Shown in pieces: positions 51,820 through 60,281 of a DNA stretch of 64,000 bases; within the stretch, counting starts at the first letter, position 1; each line of letters begins with the position of its first letter. The position numbers and the translations under genes were made by a program. Source of the DNA: JANWWM01 sp046719715 (GTDB lineage Bacteria > Bacteroidota > Chlorobiia > Chlorobiales > Thermochlorobacteraceae); contig JBDNCJ010000004.1 of NCBI GenBank assembly GCA_046719715.1, forward strand, positions 31,494 to 95,493. Direction: 5' to 3'. The notes beneath the pieces were generated by a model. That model was given only the letters and a program-made list of their open reading frames with translations. It was not told the DNA's origin and did not search any database.

Positions 51820-54672
51820 TTAAAGAGAATAAGAAAGCGCAAGAGAAAAAGTTTGTCCGATTTTGTATCGCTCGACCGTAAAGTCGCCTGCGGTGTAAAG
51901 GAATCGGTCGTTAAGGATGTTGCGAATGCTGAACTTTGCCGAGAGGCGACTGTAGAGCGACTTCGTAACGGAAAAGTCAAGTTGGTTTCGGGATTCTTCG
52001 TAGGTGTCGGGCAAGTCGTCTCCTCCAACTGCATCAATACGACGACCAACGATGTTGTAAAGCAGAATGGCTGAAAGTCCAGCTTCTTGGTTGGTGTAAT
52101 CCAACTTGACATTGACGATAAACGGCGATTGACCTTGCAGGGCACGCTGTTGCGAGGTAAACTGACTGCTGGAGAGTTCTAAACGATTTGCCTGCTCATC
52201 ATAAATCGGGAAGGTATCCTCAAGAGTTGCTTTTGAACGCGTTAAAGTTACATTGATGCCAAACTTGAAGTTGCTGAGCAACGGCGAGATGAAATCAAGG
52301 TTTTTGCGAATTTCAAACTCTGCGCCGTAGTTGTAAGCCGAGCGAGCGTTAATGGTAGTGTATTGAATCAACGTGCCTGCGGTCGCCGTTGGCGCAAGAG
52401 CCACGCGCTCGAGAGGCTTCTCTAAATTTTTGTAGAAGAAACTGAATGCCAATAATTCGCCCAATCTTGGAAACCACTCGACTCTGAAATCATAGTTTTG
52501 AAGCACGGTTTGAACGACAAACGGGTTTCCAAAGGTGCTGCTGCGATAGTCGTCGAAGCGGAATGGCGCGATTTCACGCAGTTCAGGGTTCGCGACTGTT
52601 TGGCTTGCTGCAAGGCGGAAGTTGATTTCATCATTAGGCGAAATAATCAAGTTTGCCGATGGCAAAAAGTTTAAGGCTTTAAACTCTTGATTCAGTGGCA
52701 AATTGTTTCTATCCCGAGCGCGAATTTCAAATTCATTTCGTTCAATGCGTACGCCGCCCACGAATCTGACTTTTTGTAGAAGCGGAACTTCCGTCATCAC
52801 ATAGCCTGCAATCACGTTTTCGCCTGCTTCGTATCGGTCTTGCGGCTGAGTAACTTCTTGTAATTGAATCAACCCTCGCTCGATGGACTCTGCGGAGAGC
52901 ACAAAGTTAGGTGAGCGCCCGCGAATTTCTTCAAATCCACCGCCGCCGCCCGCGGATTGATAGACGAAGCGATTTGCTGAAAACTCACGGTTTTTGAGAT
53001 TGTAAAGTCCACCAATTTTGAGTTTGGATTTTTGTCCATCCCATTGCGTATAAGGAACGATGAGGTCTGCGCGATTTTCAATGACACGGTCGCTCAAATC
53101 TCCAAAGAATCTCAAATTACGACCCGCAGCATTGTCAAATGAGAATCCAAGTCCATCGCCGACCGTGGGGTCATCTTGCACGTATGCCGTTTCACGATTG
53201 TCGGGTTCAGAACGCGAGGCGGTCGAATACGAAGCAATCCAATTGAATTCAGACTTCGCAAGCCAATTGAGATAATGATTTCCAGATAATTGGGAAGAAA
53301 ACAGCGTGCGTTCCACGAAACGTAGGCGCGTTGAGCGAGCCAGACCTGCATCGGTAAGAATTTTTGTGCCCGTAGCTTTGAAGGTTTCATCTTCCATTGT
53401 ACGATTGTAAGTCGTCTTAACCCCCAGTTTGTTGTTTTCATTGACGCGGGCAGAGACGTTGAAGAGCGTTCCCCAACTGACATTATAGGTTGCAATTTGT
53501 GCATCTGGATACTCAAATGTAAATCGGTCATCGGTACCCCGAATCTGCCCTAAACTTGGGAATCGAAGTTCAGACTTCTTGAAAGTCGCATCACTTCCAT
53601 ATCCAGCACTCGCGATATAGCCAATCGGCAAGCCTGCAAATCTGATTTGGTCAGCAATTGCTAAACTGAAACTGGTGTTTGGGAAATATGTCCCCGTTGT
53701 CGGCTCAAAGTTGTTTCCGAGTGCACGTGCGACTGTAACTTCATCTTGAACTGTAGCACTTCCCAATCGTAAATTTGGTAGTCCTGTTGGCAATCTTCTC
53801 GTTCCGTCATCAATGCCGAGAAAATCGAACCTTCCGCCTGAGTATGAAGGAATGGTATTTTTGAAATGCGTTTGGGTGTTGAAGCCAGAGCCGACGGTTA
53901 CGCTCATCACGAATTGGTCGGGAAACTCTTTGGTTTTGATGTCGACCAAGCCGCCGCCAAAGGTGCCAGGCTGGTCGGGCATGAAGGTTTTAATTGTGAT
54001 GATATTCTCAATCATGTTGGCGGGGATAAGGTCGAAAGGCACAATTTTCTTTTCAGGCTCGGGGCTGGGAACGGTTACGCCGTTGAGGCGCGTGTTACTG
54101 TATCGTTCTCCTAAGCCTCTGACGAACACATATTTTCCGCCAACGAGCGAGACGCCAGTAACGCGTTTGACGGTTTCGCCCGCGTCGCTATCGGGTGTTT
54201 TCTTGATGAGTTCGGCACTAATGGCATCTTGCACAACTAACGACTTACGTTGCTGTGTAAGCAGTGCGCTTTCGGTTGCATTACTAATTTCAGCTTGCAC
54301 GACGATTTCTTCCGCCTGCGCCGCTTCCGCCTTTAACTGAATATCCACGCGGTTGGTTTGTCCCGCCTTGACCTCAATGCCCTTAACCGTGCGCGTTTGA
54401 TAACCGACATACGAGACACGCAAGTCAATCTTGCCCGGTTTAACATTGAGCGAAAACTCCCCATCGATATTCGTTTTCGCGCCAAACGACGTGCCCACAA
54501 TCACAACGCTCGCGCCAATGAGTTCTTCACCACTGTCTTTATCTGTTACCTTCCCCACCAGTTTGACGTTTTCCTGTGCAGAAAGAGACACCCCCATGAG
54601 GCATACAAGGAAGAGGACGAAAAGAGACTTTAAGGATTCTGAGGACCTCGAGCGTAGCGCGATAAATTTCAT
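51820..54672 (-). CDS. TonB-dependent receptor with carboxypeptidase-regulatory-like domain
   Basis: A 950-residue outer-membrane receptor: signal peptide ending GVSLSAQ, a CarboxypepD_reg-like domain (about 37-120: GKVTDKDSGEELIGASVVI, GEFSLNVKPGKIDLRVSYVG), a plug domain (about 130-260, with GKYVFVRGLGERYSNTRLNG) and a 22-strand-type barrel ending FSLALSYSL. It imports an unidentified ligand using TonB-ExbB-ExbD energy. ATG at 54672 is chosen over an upstream TTG. The beta-helix lipoprotein follows after 35 bases. Confidence 0.92.
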   Translation of the reverse strand: MKFIALRSRSSESLKSLFVLFLVCLMGVSLSAQENVKLVGKVTDKDSGEELIGASVVIVGTSFGAKTNIDGEFSLNVKPGKIDLRVSYVGYQTRTVKGIEVKAGQTNRVDIQLKAEAAQAEEIVVQAEISNATESALLTQQRKSLVVQDAISAELIKKTPDSDAGETVKRVTGVSLVGGKYVFVRGLGERYSNTRLNGVTVPSPEPEKKIVPFDLIPANMIENIITIKTFMPDQPGTFGGGLVDIKTKEFPDQFVMSVTVGSGFNTQTHFKNTIPSYSGGRFDFLGIDDGTRRLPTGLPNLRLGSATVQDEVTVARALGNNFEPTTGTYFPNTSFSLAIADQIRFAGLPIGYIASAGYGSDATFKKSELRFPSLGQIRGTDDRFTFEYPDAQIATYNVSWGTLFNVSARVNENNKLGVKTTYNRTMEDETFKATGTKILTDAGLARSTRLRFVERTLFSSQLSGNHYLNWLAKSEFNWIASYSTASRSEPDNRETAYVQDDPTVGDGLGFSFDNAAGRNLRFFGDLSDRVIENRADLIVPYTQWDGQKSKLKIGGLYNLKNREFSANRFVYQSAGGGGGFEEIRGRSPNFVLSAESIERGLIQLQEVTQPQDRYEAGENVIAGYVMTEVPLLQKVRFVGGVRIERNEFEIRARDRNNLPLNQEFKALNFLPSANLIISPNDEINFRLAASQTVANPELREIAPFRFDDYRSSTFGNPFVVQTVLQNYDFRVEWFPRLGELLAFSFFYKNLEKPLERVALAPTATAGTLIQYTTINARSAYNYGAEFEIRKNLDFISPLLSNFKFGINVTLTRSKATLEDTFPIYDEQANRLELSSSQFTSQQRALQGQSPFIVNVKLDYTNQEAGLSAILLYNIVGRRIDAVGGDDLPDTYEESRNQLDFSVTKSLYSRLSAKFSIRNILNDRFLYTAGDFTVERYKIGQTFSLALSYSL

Positions 54673-54717
54673 TTGAGGCAAGTTTGTTTGACCACAACTT
54701 TAATTTTGGAACGGGCG

Positions 54718-54725
54718 CAAAGATA
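54718..54725 (-). promoter_or_regulatory. Bacteroidota-type -7 box for the TonB receptor operon
   Basis: On the minus strand TATCTTTG, an exact TAnnTTTG match, 45 bases before the receptor ATG. No well-spaced TTG was found upstream. Confidence 0.4.
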
Positions 54726-54902
54726 GACGGGGTAGGTTACGTAATTGTTAAAAGCAAGTTAAGGTTGAGTTAAGAGATTGTGGATTTCGAGGGTGGATTT
54801 CGGATAAAGGAGATACAGGGAGATACAGAATGACATTCGTCGCTCGCAATGACAATTCACCTCTTCATTGCTCATTCTTCATTGCTCATTAGAGATTGGA
54901 TT

Positions 54903-54923
54903 CCTCGCGTCGCTCGCAATGAC
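54903..54923. repeat. Copy of dispersed intergenic repeat (CGCTCGCAATGAC type)
   Basis: CCTCGCGTCGCTCGCAATGAC is a variant of the copies at 4707 and 16876, here flanked by short TTCATTGCTCATT duplications that recur in inverse orientation near 14850-14885. Confidence 0.6.
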
Positions 54924-54959
54924 TTGCTGTCTCCTTACTTCTTCTTCATTCGTCGCGCC

Positions 54960-54993
54960 TTGTTCGTTTTTTGCCATGCATCGTGTAACTTTG
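54960..54993 (+). promoter_or_regulatory. Possible serS promoter
   Basis: TTG (54960-54962), a 23-base spacer and TAACTTTG (54986-54993) fit the long end of the Bacteroidota spacing range, 36 bases before the serS ATG. Confidence 0.4.
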
Positions 54994-55029
54994 TCGCTTC
55001 TCAAACAACCGTCTGACAAACCTTTACGA

Positions 55030-56343
55030 ATGCTTGACATCAAACTCGTCCGCGAAACTCCCGATAAACTCAAATCTATGCTTCATGCACGGCAACTTTC
55101 AAGCGAAGTGCCGCGAATTGACGAACTTATCCAGCTCGACCAAGAGCGGCGCAAACTCGTCAGCGAAGCCGATTCGCTTAAAGCCAAACGCAACGCCGTT
55201 TCCGACGACATCGCCCGCCTGAAAAAGAACAAAGAAAACGCCGACGCCCTGATTGCCGAAATGAAAATCGTTTCGGATAAAATCTCGGAATTAGACAGTG
55301 CCGTGCGCGACCTTGAAGCCAAACAAGAAGAGATTTTGCTTTACCTCCCTAACCTTCTGCATGAAAGCGTGCCAATAGGAAAAGACGCAAGCGAAAATGT
55401 GGTATATAAAGAAGTTATGCAGCGCAAGCGCGAGTTTGACTTCACGCCCAAAAACCACCTTGAACTCGGCAAAGCCTTGGACATTTTAGATTTTGAGCGC
55501 GGCGCGAAAATCACCGGCGCGGGTTTCCCCGTCTATAAAGGCAAAGGCGCAACGCTTGAACGCGCGCTGATTAATTTCATGCTCGATACACATCTCTCGA
55601 GAAACGGCTACACGGAAGTTTTTCCGCCGTTCTTTGTCAATCGTGAGTCGCTTCGCGGCACGGGGCAGTTTCCGAAGTTTATCGGGCAAGTCTATCGCGC
55701 CAGCTACGAAGGACAAGAAACCTACGAGGCGGAATCGGTCGGACGGCTATTTGCCATTCCTACCGCTGAAGTTCCCGTTACAAATTTGCATCGCGACGAA
55801 ATCCTCAAATCTTCACAACTGCCGATTAAATATGCGGCGTATTCTGCGTGCTTTCGTAGCGAGGCAGGCAGTTACGGCAAAGATGTGCGCGGCTTTTTGC
55901 GCGTACATCAATTCAACAAAGTTGAACTCGTTAAATTCACCCCGCCTGAAAGTTCTTATCAAGAACTTGAATCGCTTGTCGCCGATGCCGAATTAATTTT
56001 GAACCTGCTCAACTTGCCTTATCGCGTGCTTCTGCTCTGCTCGGGCGACATTGGCGCCAACGCGGCAAAGTGCTACGACCTTGAAGTCTGGTCGCCCGCC
56101 GAAAATCGTTTCTTGGAAGCCTCGAGCTGCTCGAATTTTGAGGACTTTCAAGCACGACGCGCCAACATTCGCTTTAAGCGCGACGAAAAATCGAAGCCTG
56201 AATTTGTCCATACGCTCAACGGCTCTGGACTTGCGACGTCGCGGCTCATGGTTTCACTGTTGGAAAACTATCAGACAAAAGACGGGAAAATCATCGTTCC
56301 CGAAGTTTTGCGTCCCTATACACGCTTTGAAGTTATTGAATAA
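55030..56343 (+). CDS. serS: Seryl-tRNA synthetase
   Basis: A 437-residue class II synthetase charging tRNA-Ser. The N-terminal coiled-coil arm (about 30-105) binds the long variable arm of the tRNA. The core carries TGTGQFPKF-like GTGQFPKF, motif 2 ACFRSEAGSYGKDVRGFLRV with HQFNKVELV, and motif 3 GSGLATSRLMVSLLENYQ, plus EASSCSNFEDFQARR. ATG at 55030 gives MLDIKLVRETPD, the canonical start; an upstream GTG extension lies in repeat DNA. The exonuclease fusion begins 17 bases downstream. Confidence 0.95.
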   Translation: MLDIKLVRETPDKLKSMLHARQLSSEVPRIDELIQLDQERRKLVSEADSLKAKRNAVSDDIARLKKNKENADALIAEMKIVSDKISELDSAVRDLEAKQEEILLYLPNLLHESVPIGKDASENVVYKEVMQRKREFDFTPKNHLELGKALDILDFERGAKITGAGFPVYKGKGATLERALINFMLDTHLSRNGYTEVFPPFFVNRESLRGTGQFPKFIGQVYRASYEGQETYEAESVGRLFAIPTAEVPVTNLHRDEILKSSQLPIKYAAYSACFRSEAGSYGKDVRGFLRVHQFNKVELVKFTPPESSYQELESLVADAELILNLLNLPYRVLLLCSGDIGANAAKCYDLEVWSPAENRFLEASSCSNFEDFQARRANIRFKRDEKSKPEFVHTLNGSGLATSRLMVSLLENYQTKDGKIIVPEVLRPYTRFEVIE

Positions 56344-56360
56344 AAAGCACTTAACTTGCT

Positions 56361-58088
56361 GTGACTTTATCCGACGCCATATACACCGTCATTGACCTTG
56401 AAACGACAGGCGGCGCGACTCGTGCCAATCGCATCATCGAAGTTTCCGCCATGCAGGTTCGTCGTGGCAAGGTTGTCGCTGAATTGACGTCGCTCGTCAA
56501 TCCCGAAATGCCGATTTCGTATTTCATCTCGCAATACACGGGCATTACCAACGAGATGGTCAAACACGCACCGACGGCGAAAGATGTTCTCCCCGACTTG
56601 CTTCGTCTCATCGGCGAGAGCGTCTTTGTGGCGCACAACATTTCATTTGATTACACCTTCCTCAATCTTGAACTGGAACGCAACGGCTTTGAACGCTTGC
56701 AAAATCGCTCGCTATGCACCGTGCGTTTAGCGCGACGCTTGCTTCCCAAACACCTCAAAAAAAATCTCGGCGACCTTTCAGCATACTTTGGCATTCAAAT
56801 TACGGAACGCCATCGCGCCAAAGGGGATTGCCAAGCGACCGTCGGCGTGCTGTATCGGCTCATTGAAATCGCACAAGAAAAACACCGCATTGAAGAGTTG
56901 GAAGAACTTATCTCACTTCAATACAAAGCGTTACGTATCTTTAAGCGAGAGCCGAAACACATTCGCACAATTCGCGAAACGCGCTTGCCTAAACTGCCTG
57001 AACAGCCCGGCGTTTATTTCTTTTACTCCGAGCAAGGCGAATTGCTCTACATCGGCAAATCCAAAAACCTCAAATCCCGCGTTAGTTCTTACTTCACCGA
57101 TACTGAACACAAAGCCGATAAGGTCAAAGAATTAGTGATGTATGTGCGCAACATTGACTATCGCACCACTGGCTCGGAACTTGAAGCCCTTCTGCTCGAG
57201 TCGAGACTGATTAAACTTCACAAGCCGCGCTACAACACGCTTTTGAAGCGATACAAGTCGTATCCGTTTTTGCGATTAACCAATCATGAGTTTCCACGCC
57301 TTGAAATTGCAATGGACATTGAGCCAGACGGCGGAGAGTATTTCGGACCGTTTCCCTCGATGGAAACCGCGCGCCATGTCTTCACGGTGCTCAATCGCAC
57401 GTTTCTTTTGCGCGAGTGTTCCGACGAAGAATTGAGCAAAGGACGCGCATGCGTGTATTTGGATTTACATCGCTGTGTGGCACCGTGCGAACGTTGGCGC
57501 ATTGAGAAAGGCGAATACGCTCAAGAACTTAACCGCGTCAGGCGATTTCTTTCTGGCGTCGATGCCGAAATCATCGATACGCTCACGGCGAAAATGAAGC
57601 AACTTGCCGCCGCGCATCGCTTTGAAGAAGCGGCAGAATTACGCGAACAAATTCAAAGTCTGCGGCGCGTTTTTTATCGCCAAGCCTCCGTTACCGCGTC
57701 TATCAACGAAAACAATGTGCTCATTTTGCTTCCCTCGGCAATTTATTCCGACGTCTGCAAAGAGTTCATGATTTTATTCGTGCGCTTCGGACGATTAGCG
57801 GCACAAGAAAAAATCTTGCTCGACGATGCGCTTACACTTCAGCCTCTGCTTTCCCACCTTTACTTCGACGGCACAACCGCCCCCGCCGAGTGCAAGAAAG
57901 AAGAAATCGACGAAATGCAGATTCTTTCCAGTTGGATTTACCACAATCGCGATTCGCTCTCGTGCCTCTACGTTCAACCCTCACACACACCCGAAACGCT
58001 CTTGCAAGAACTCCTTGAACGGCTTTGCGCGCTCTCCAATCACGATAAAATTGAACTCGCCTCCGACACCGAACCCGCCGATGTCTAA
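56361..58088 (+). CDS. DEDDh 3'-5' exonuclease fused to GIY-YIG (UvrC/Cho-like) endonuclease
   Basis: A 575-residue protein (GTG start). Residues about 1-175 are a DnaQ-type exonuclease: VIDLETTG (Asp-Glu), VAHNISFDYTFL (Asp) and HRAKGDCQA (His, Asp). Residues about 205-300 are a GIY-YIG nuclease: PGVYFFYSEQGELLYIGKSK, then TGSELEALLLESRLIK. A UvrC-like cysteine region follows (CVYLDLHRCVAPCERW) and a UvrB-binding-type helix pair AAHRFEEAAELREQIQSLR. The UvrC C-terminal RNase H and HhH domains are absent. Similar fusions are known in Bacteroidota and actinobacteria; a DNA-repair role is likely but unproven. Confidence 0.9.
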   Translation: MTLSDAIYTVIDLETTGGATRANRIIEVSAMQVRRGKVVAELTSLVNPEMPISYFISQYTGITNEMVKHAPTAKDVLPDLLRLIGESVFVAHNISFDYTFLNLELERNGFERLQNRSLCTVRLARRLLPKHLKKNLGDLSAYFGIQITERHRAKGDCQATVGVLYRLIEIAQEKHRIEELEELISLQYKALRIFKREPKHIRTIRETRLPKLPEQPGVYFFYSEQGELLYIGKSKNLKSRVSSYFTDTEHKADKVKELVMYVRNIDYRTTGSELEALLLESRLIKLHKPRYNTLLKRYKSYPFLRLTNHEFPRLEIAMDIEPDGGEYFGPFPSMETARHVFTVLNRTFLLRECSDEELSKGRACVYLDLHRCVAPCERWRIEKGEYAQELNRVRRFLSGVDAEIIDTLTAKMKQLAAAHRFEEAAELREQIQSLRRVFYRQASVTASINENNVLILLPSAIYSDVCKEFMILFVRFGRLAAQEKILLDDALTLQPLLSHLYFDGTTAPAECKKEEIDEMQILSSWIYHNRDSLSCLYVQPSHTPETLLQELLERLCALSNHDKIELASDTEPADV

Positions 58089-59097
58089 AATGACCGACTT
58101 CATCGAACGCAAACTGCTCTCACGCTTCGACGGCGAAGAATGGGATTGCCAGCGCGTTCTGCTCAACGCCGTTCCCGAACACAATCAATTCATCACCGCG
58201 AACATTCTCACGATTCTTTCTCACTGCACCATTCACACGCCCGAATTGCTCACCACCATTCAAACCGCAAAACGCTGTTTGAGCCAATACCAACGCGGAC
58301 ACCAAGTCTATCATTGGCGACTCAAAGAAGGGCTCTCACTTCCCGACAACGCGCCGTATCTAAACGCCTTGCGTTTGATGAAACTCGACCCCGATGCCGA
58401 TTGCACCGCGCTCCAAGCCCTCGCCCTCGATGACTCCTCGCACCTCGAGGCGATTGTTCAAGACCTTGAATTTTACCGATTGGATTCCGTTCGATTTCGC
58501 TTGCCTGATTTTCAGCGCGCCGTTTTACCCCGTGCCGACGGCGTGTTCTTGGTTTGGTTTCCGCCGAAATCGCGTTGCCTGAATCAAAAAATCGAGCAGT
58601 TAGACATTGTGGTTCAAGCGCATATTCTTTGGCTCTTGCAACGCTTCAATCGTTTGGATTGCAACGGTCGGAGCGAAACGATTGCCTTTTTGAAATCCGT
58701 AATCGAAAGCGATTTGATTCTTGAAAATCCTTACGCCGTAAGTCCCTATTACCCGTTCCCGTTGGTGATTTTGTATGCGCTTTCGCGAGCAATTATTTGG
58801 GGAAAAATTGACGCACTTTACAACATGCGCGAACGTCTTTTGAACATGACGCGGCGCGTGCTGCCAACCAACGATTTAGAACGCTTGTGCACGGCTTCAA
58901 TCGGAAAGTATTGGAACGACGGGGCGTTACAGGCGACGCTTCGTTTAGAGCCGTTGCTCAAGATGAAGACGGGAGCGTTTTACGCCGCAACCAACGCACA
59001 TCGCTACTTCGAGTGGCTCTCGCGCTCACGCTGGACTCGCTTTGAGTTTCACAGCGAGGCGTTGCAATGGGCAATGCTTAAATGGCTTTTGGAATGA
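58081..59097 (+). CDS. Hypothetical protein, possible alpha/alpha-toroid (terpenoid-cyclase-like)
   Basis: A 338-residue soluble protein whose ATG lies within the last codons of the nuclease fusion (8-base overlap), so translation is coupled. The segment KLDPDADCTALQALAL, then GVFLVWFPP, LDIVVQAHILWLLQRFN and SPYYPFPLVILYALSRA, recalls Bacteroidota proteins with squalene-cyclase/prenyltransferase-like helical barrels (the PDADDTA, TW and NANVL pattern). The match is by eye and partial, and no metal or DXDD catalytic motif is complete. Function unknown; the link to a DNA nuclease is unexplained. Confidence 0.6.
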   Translation: MSKMTDFIERKLLSRFDGEEWDCQRVLLNAVPEHNQFITANILTILSHCTIHTPELLTTIQTAKRCLSQYQRGHQVYHWRLKEGLSLPDNAPYLNALRLMKLDPDADCTALQALALDDSSHLEAIVQDLEFYRLDSVRFRLPDFQRAVLPRADGVFLVWFPPKSRCLNQKIEQLDIVVQAHILWLLQRFNRLDCNGRSETIAFLKSVIESDLILENPYAVSPYYPFPLVILYALSRAIIWGKIDALYNMRERLLNMTRRVLPTNDLERLCTASIGKYWNDGALQATLRLEPLLKMKTGAFYAATNAHRYFEWLSRSRWTRFEFHSEALQWAMLKWLLE

Positions 59098-59104
59098 AAC
59101 TTCA

Positions 59105-59156
59105 TAAAAACCAAACCGCGCCGTTAGTTTCTCGATTGAGATTTCACGTCGCGGTT
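59105..59156 (-). terminator. Candidate terminator of the nrdAB operon
   Basis: On the minus strand AACCGCG pairs with CGCGGTT across a 29-base loop that itself contains a small CTCAATCGAG palindrome; the 3' side continues TGGTTTTTATG. It lies between nrdB and the convergent gene ending at 59097. Confidence 0.5.
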
Positions 59157-59184
59157 GTGGTGTCGGCTGTTCAAATGTCGAGCG

Positions 59185-60192
59185 TTAAAACTCTTCGTCG
59201 AAGGTTACGGCTTTGGGGCTGGCGTCAAAGCCTTTTTGATATTCGGTAACGCGCTTTTCAAAGAAGTTCGTAAGCGGTTGCACGTCTTGAAGCACCATGA
59301 ACGGGAAGGGATTTTTCGTTTTGTATTTCTTTTCGTAGCCGAGTTGCTCCAAGCGTTGGTCGGCGCAGTAGCCCAAGTAGTCGCGCATCATGGATTGCGA
59401 AATGCCAGTAATGCCGTGATGCAAGCAGTCTTCGCAGAAGTTCATTTCAACGGCGATGGCTTCATCAATCATTTGATGCACTTTGGCTTCGAGGGCTTTA
59501 TCGAAGAGATGCGGATACTCTTCGCGAATAACTTGCACAACTTCCATTGCGCCTTGAATGTGCATGGTTTCGTCGCGGAAGACCCAGTTTGTCGCCGCCG
59601 CAAGTCCGGGCAGAAGCCCGCGATTGCGCAGGAAATACACATATGCAAACGAGCCAAAGAAGAACAAACCCTCGATGCACGCGGCAAAGCAGATGAGATT
59701 TTCTAAAAATTGACGACGCTTTTCATCGGTATCGAGTTTATCCAAGTTTTGAATCGCGTCCATATACTTGAAGCAGAAATCGGCTTTGAGTTTGACCGAC
59801 GGGACGTTTTGGTAAGCGGCAAAGGCTTCTTGTCGCTCGCGAATGTCGGGAATGTAACTATCGACCAAGAGCAAGTAGGTTTCTACGTGTTGCATTTCGT
59901 CGAAGAGCACTTTGCCCAAGAACATTCGGTATTCGGGCGAATTGACGTGCTTGTAGAGATTGAGCACAAGATTATGCCCGACGATGTTATCGGCAGTGGC
60001 GAAGAAGGCGACGAGGCGTTTAATTAGGTGTGCCTCTTTCGGCGAAATTTTGTCGCGCAGGTGTTCGTAGTCGAGCGAGAAATCAATCTCGTCTGTCGTC
60101 CAGATGTTTTTGATGGAATCCTTGTAGAGTTTGAAGAACTGCGGATACTTCATTGGACGCAGCGTTAGGTCGAGGTCATGAGAAAGAATCAT
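59185..60192 (-). CDS. nrdB: Ribonucleotide reductase, class Ia small subunit
   Basis: A 335-residue di-iron protein that generates the radical for dNTP synthesis. The ligands are spaced as in E. coli R2: D68, E99, H102 and radical tyrosine Y106 in DEMQHVETY, then CIEGLFFFGSF (Glu) and FRDETMHIQG (Glu-x2-His). The C-terminus ends in the acidic AVTFDEEF, which docks on NrdA. It starts 89 bases after nrdA on the same strand. Needs oxygen for cofactor assembly. Confidence 0.94.
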   Translation of the reverse strand: MILSHDLDLTLRPMKYPQFFKLYKDSIKNIWTTDEIDFSLDYEHLRDKISPKEAHLIKRLVAFFATADNIVGHNLVLNLYKHVNSPEYRMFLGKVLFDEMQHVETYLLLVDSYIPDIRERQEAFAAYQNVPSVKLKADFCFKYMDAIQNLDKLDTDEKRRQFLENLICFAACIEGLFFFGSFAYVYFLRNRGLLPGLAAATNWVFRDETMHIQGAMEVVQVIREEYPHLFDKALEAKVHQMIDEAIAVEMNFCEDCLHHGITGISQSMMRDYLGYCADQRLEQLGYEKKYKTKNPFPFMVLQDVQPLTNFFEKRVTEYQKGFDASPKAVTFDEEF

Positions 60193-60281
60193 AATTGTTT
60201 GATGTTTAGTGTTATTTCGGATTTTGGATTGCCGATGTCGGATTTGTTAAGTTTTGATTTTCCGCAATTCTAAATCACCCC

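Larger units (their letters stand above)
54673..55029. other. Non-coding divergent region between the TonB receptor and serS
   Basis: About 357 bases without a credible gene. It holds a TATCTTTG box for the receptor (54718-54725), a duplicated GGAGATACAG near 54810, copies of the dispersed repeat (GAATGACATTCGTCGCTCGC near 54829 and CCTCGCGTCGCTCGCAATGAC at 54903-54923), a TTCATTGCTCATT duplication between 54865 and 54890, and a possible serS promoter. Confidence 0.55.

Noticed and set aside
53813..54340. A 175-codon plus-strand frame
   Set aside because: It is antisense to the plug domain of the TonB receptor, which is intact.
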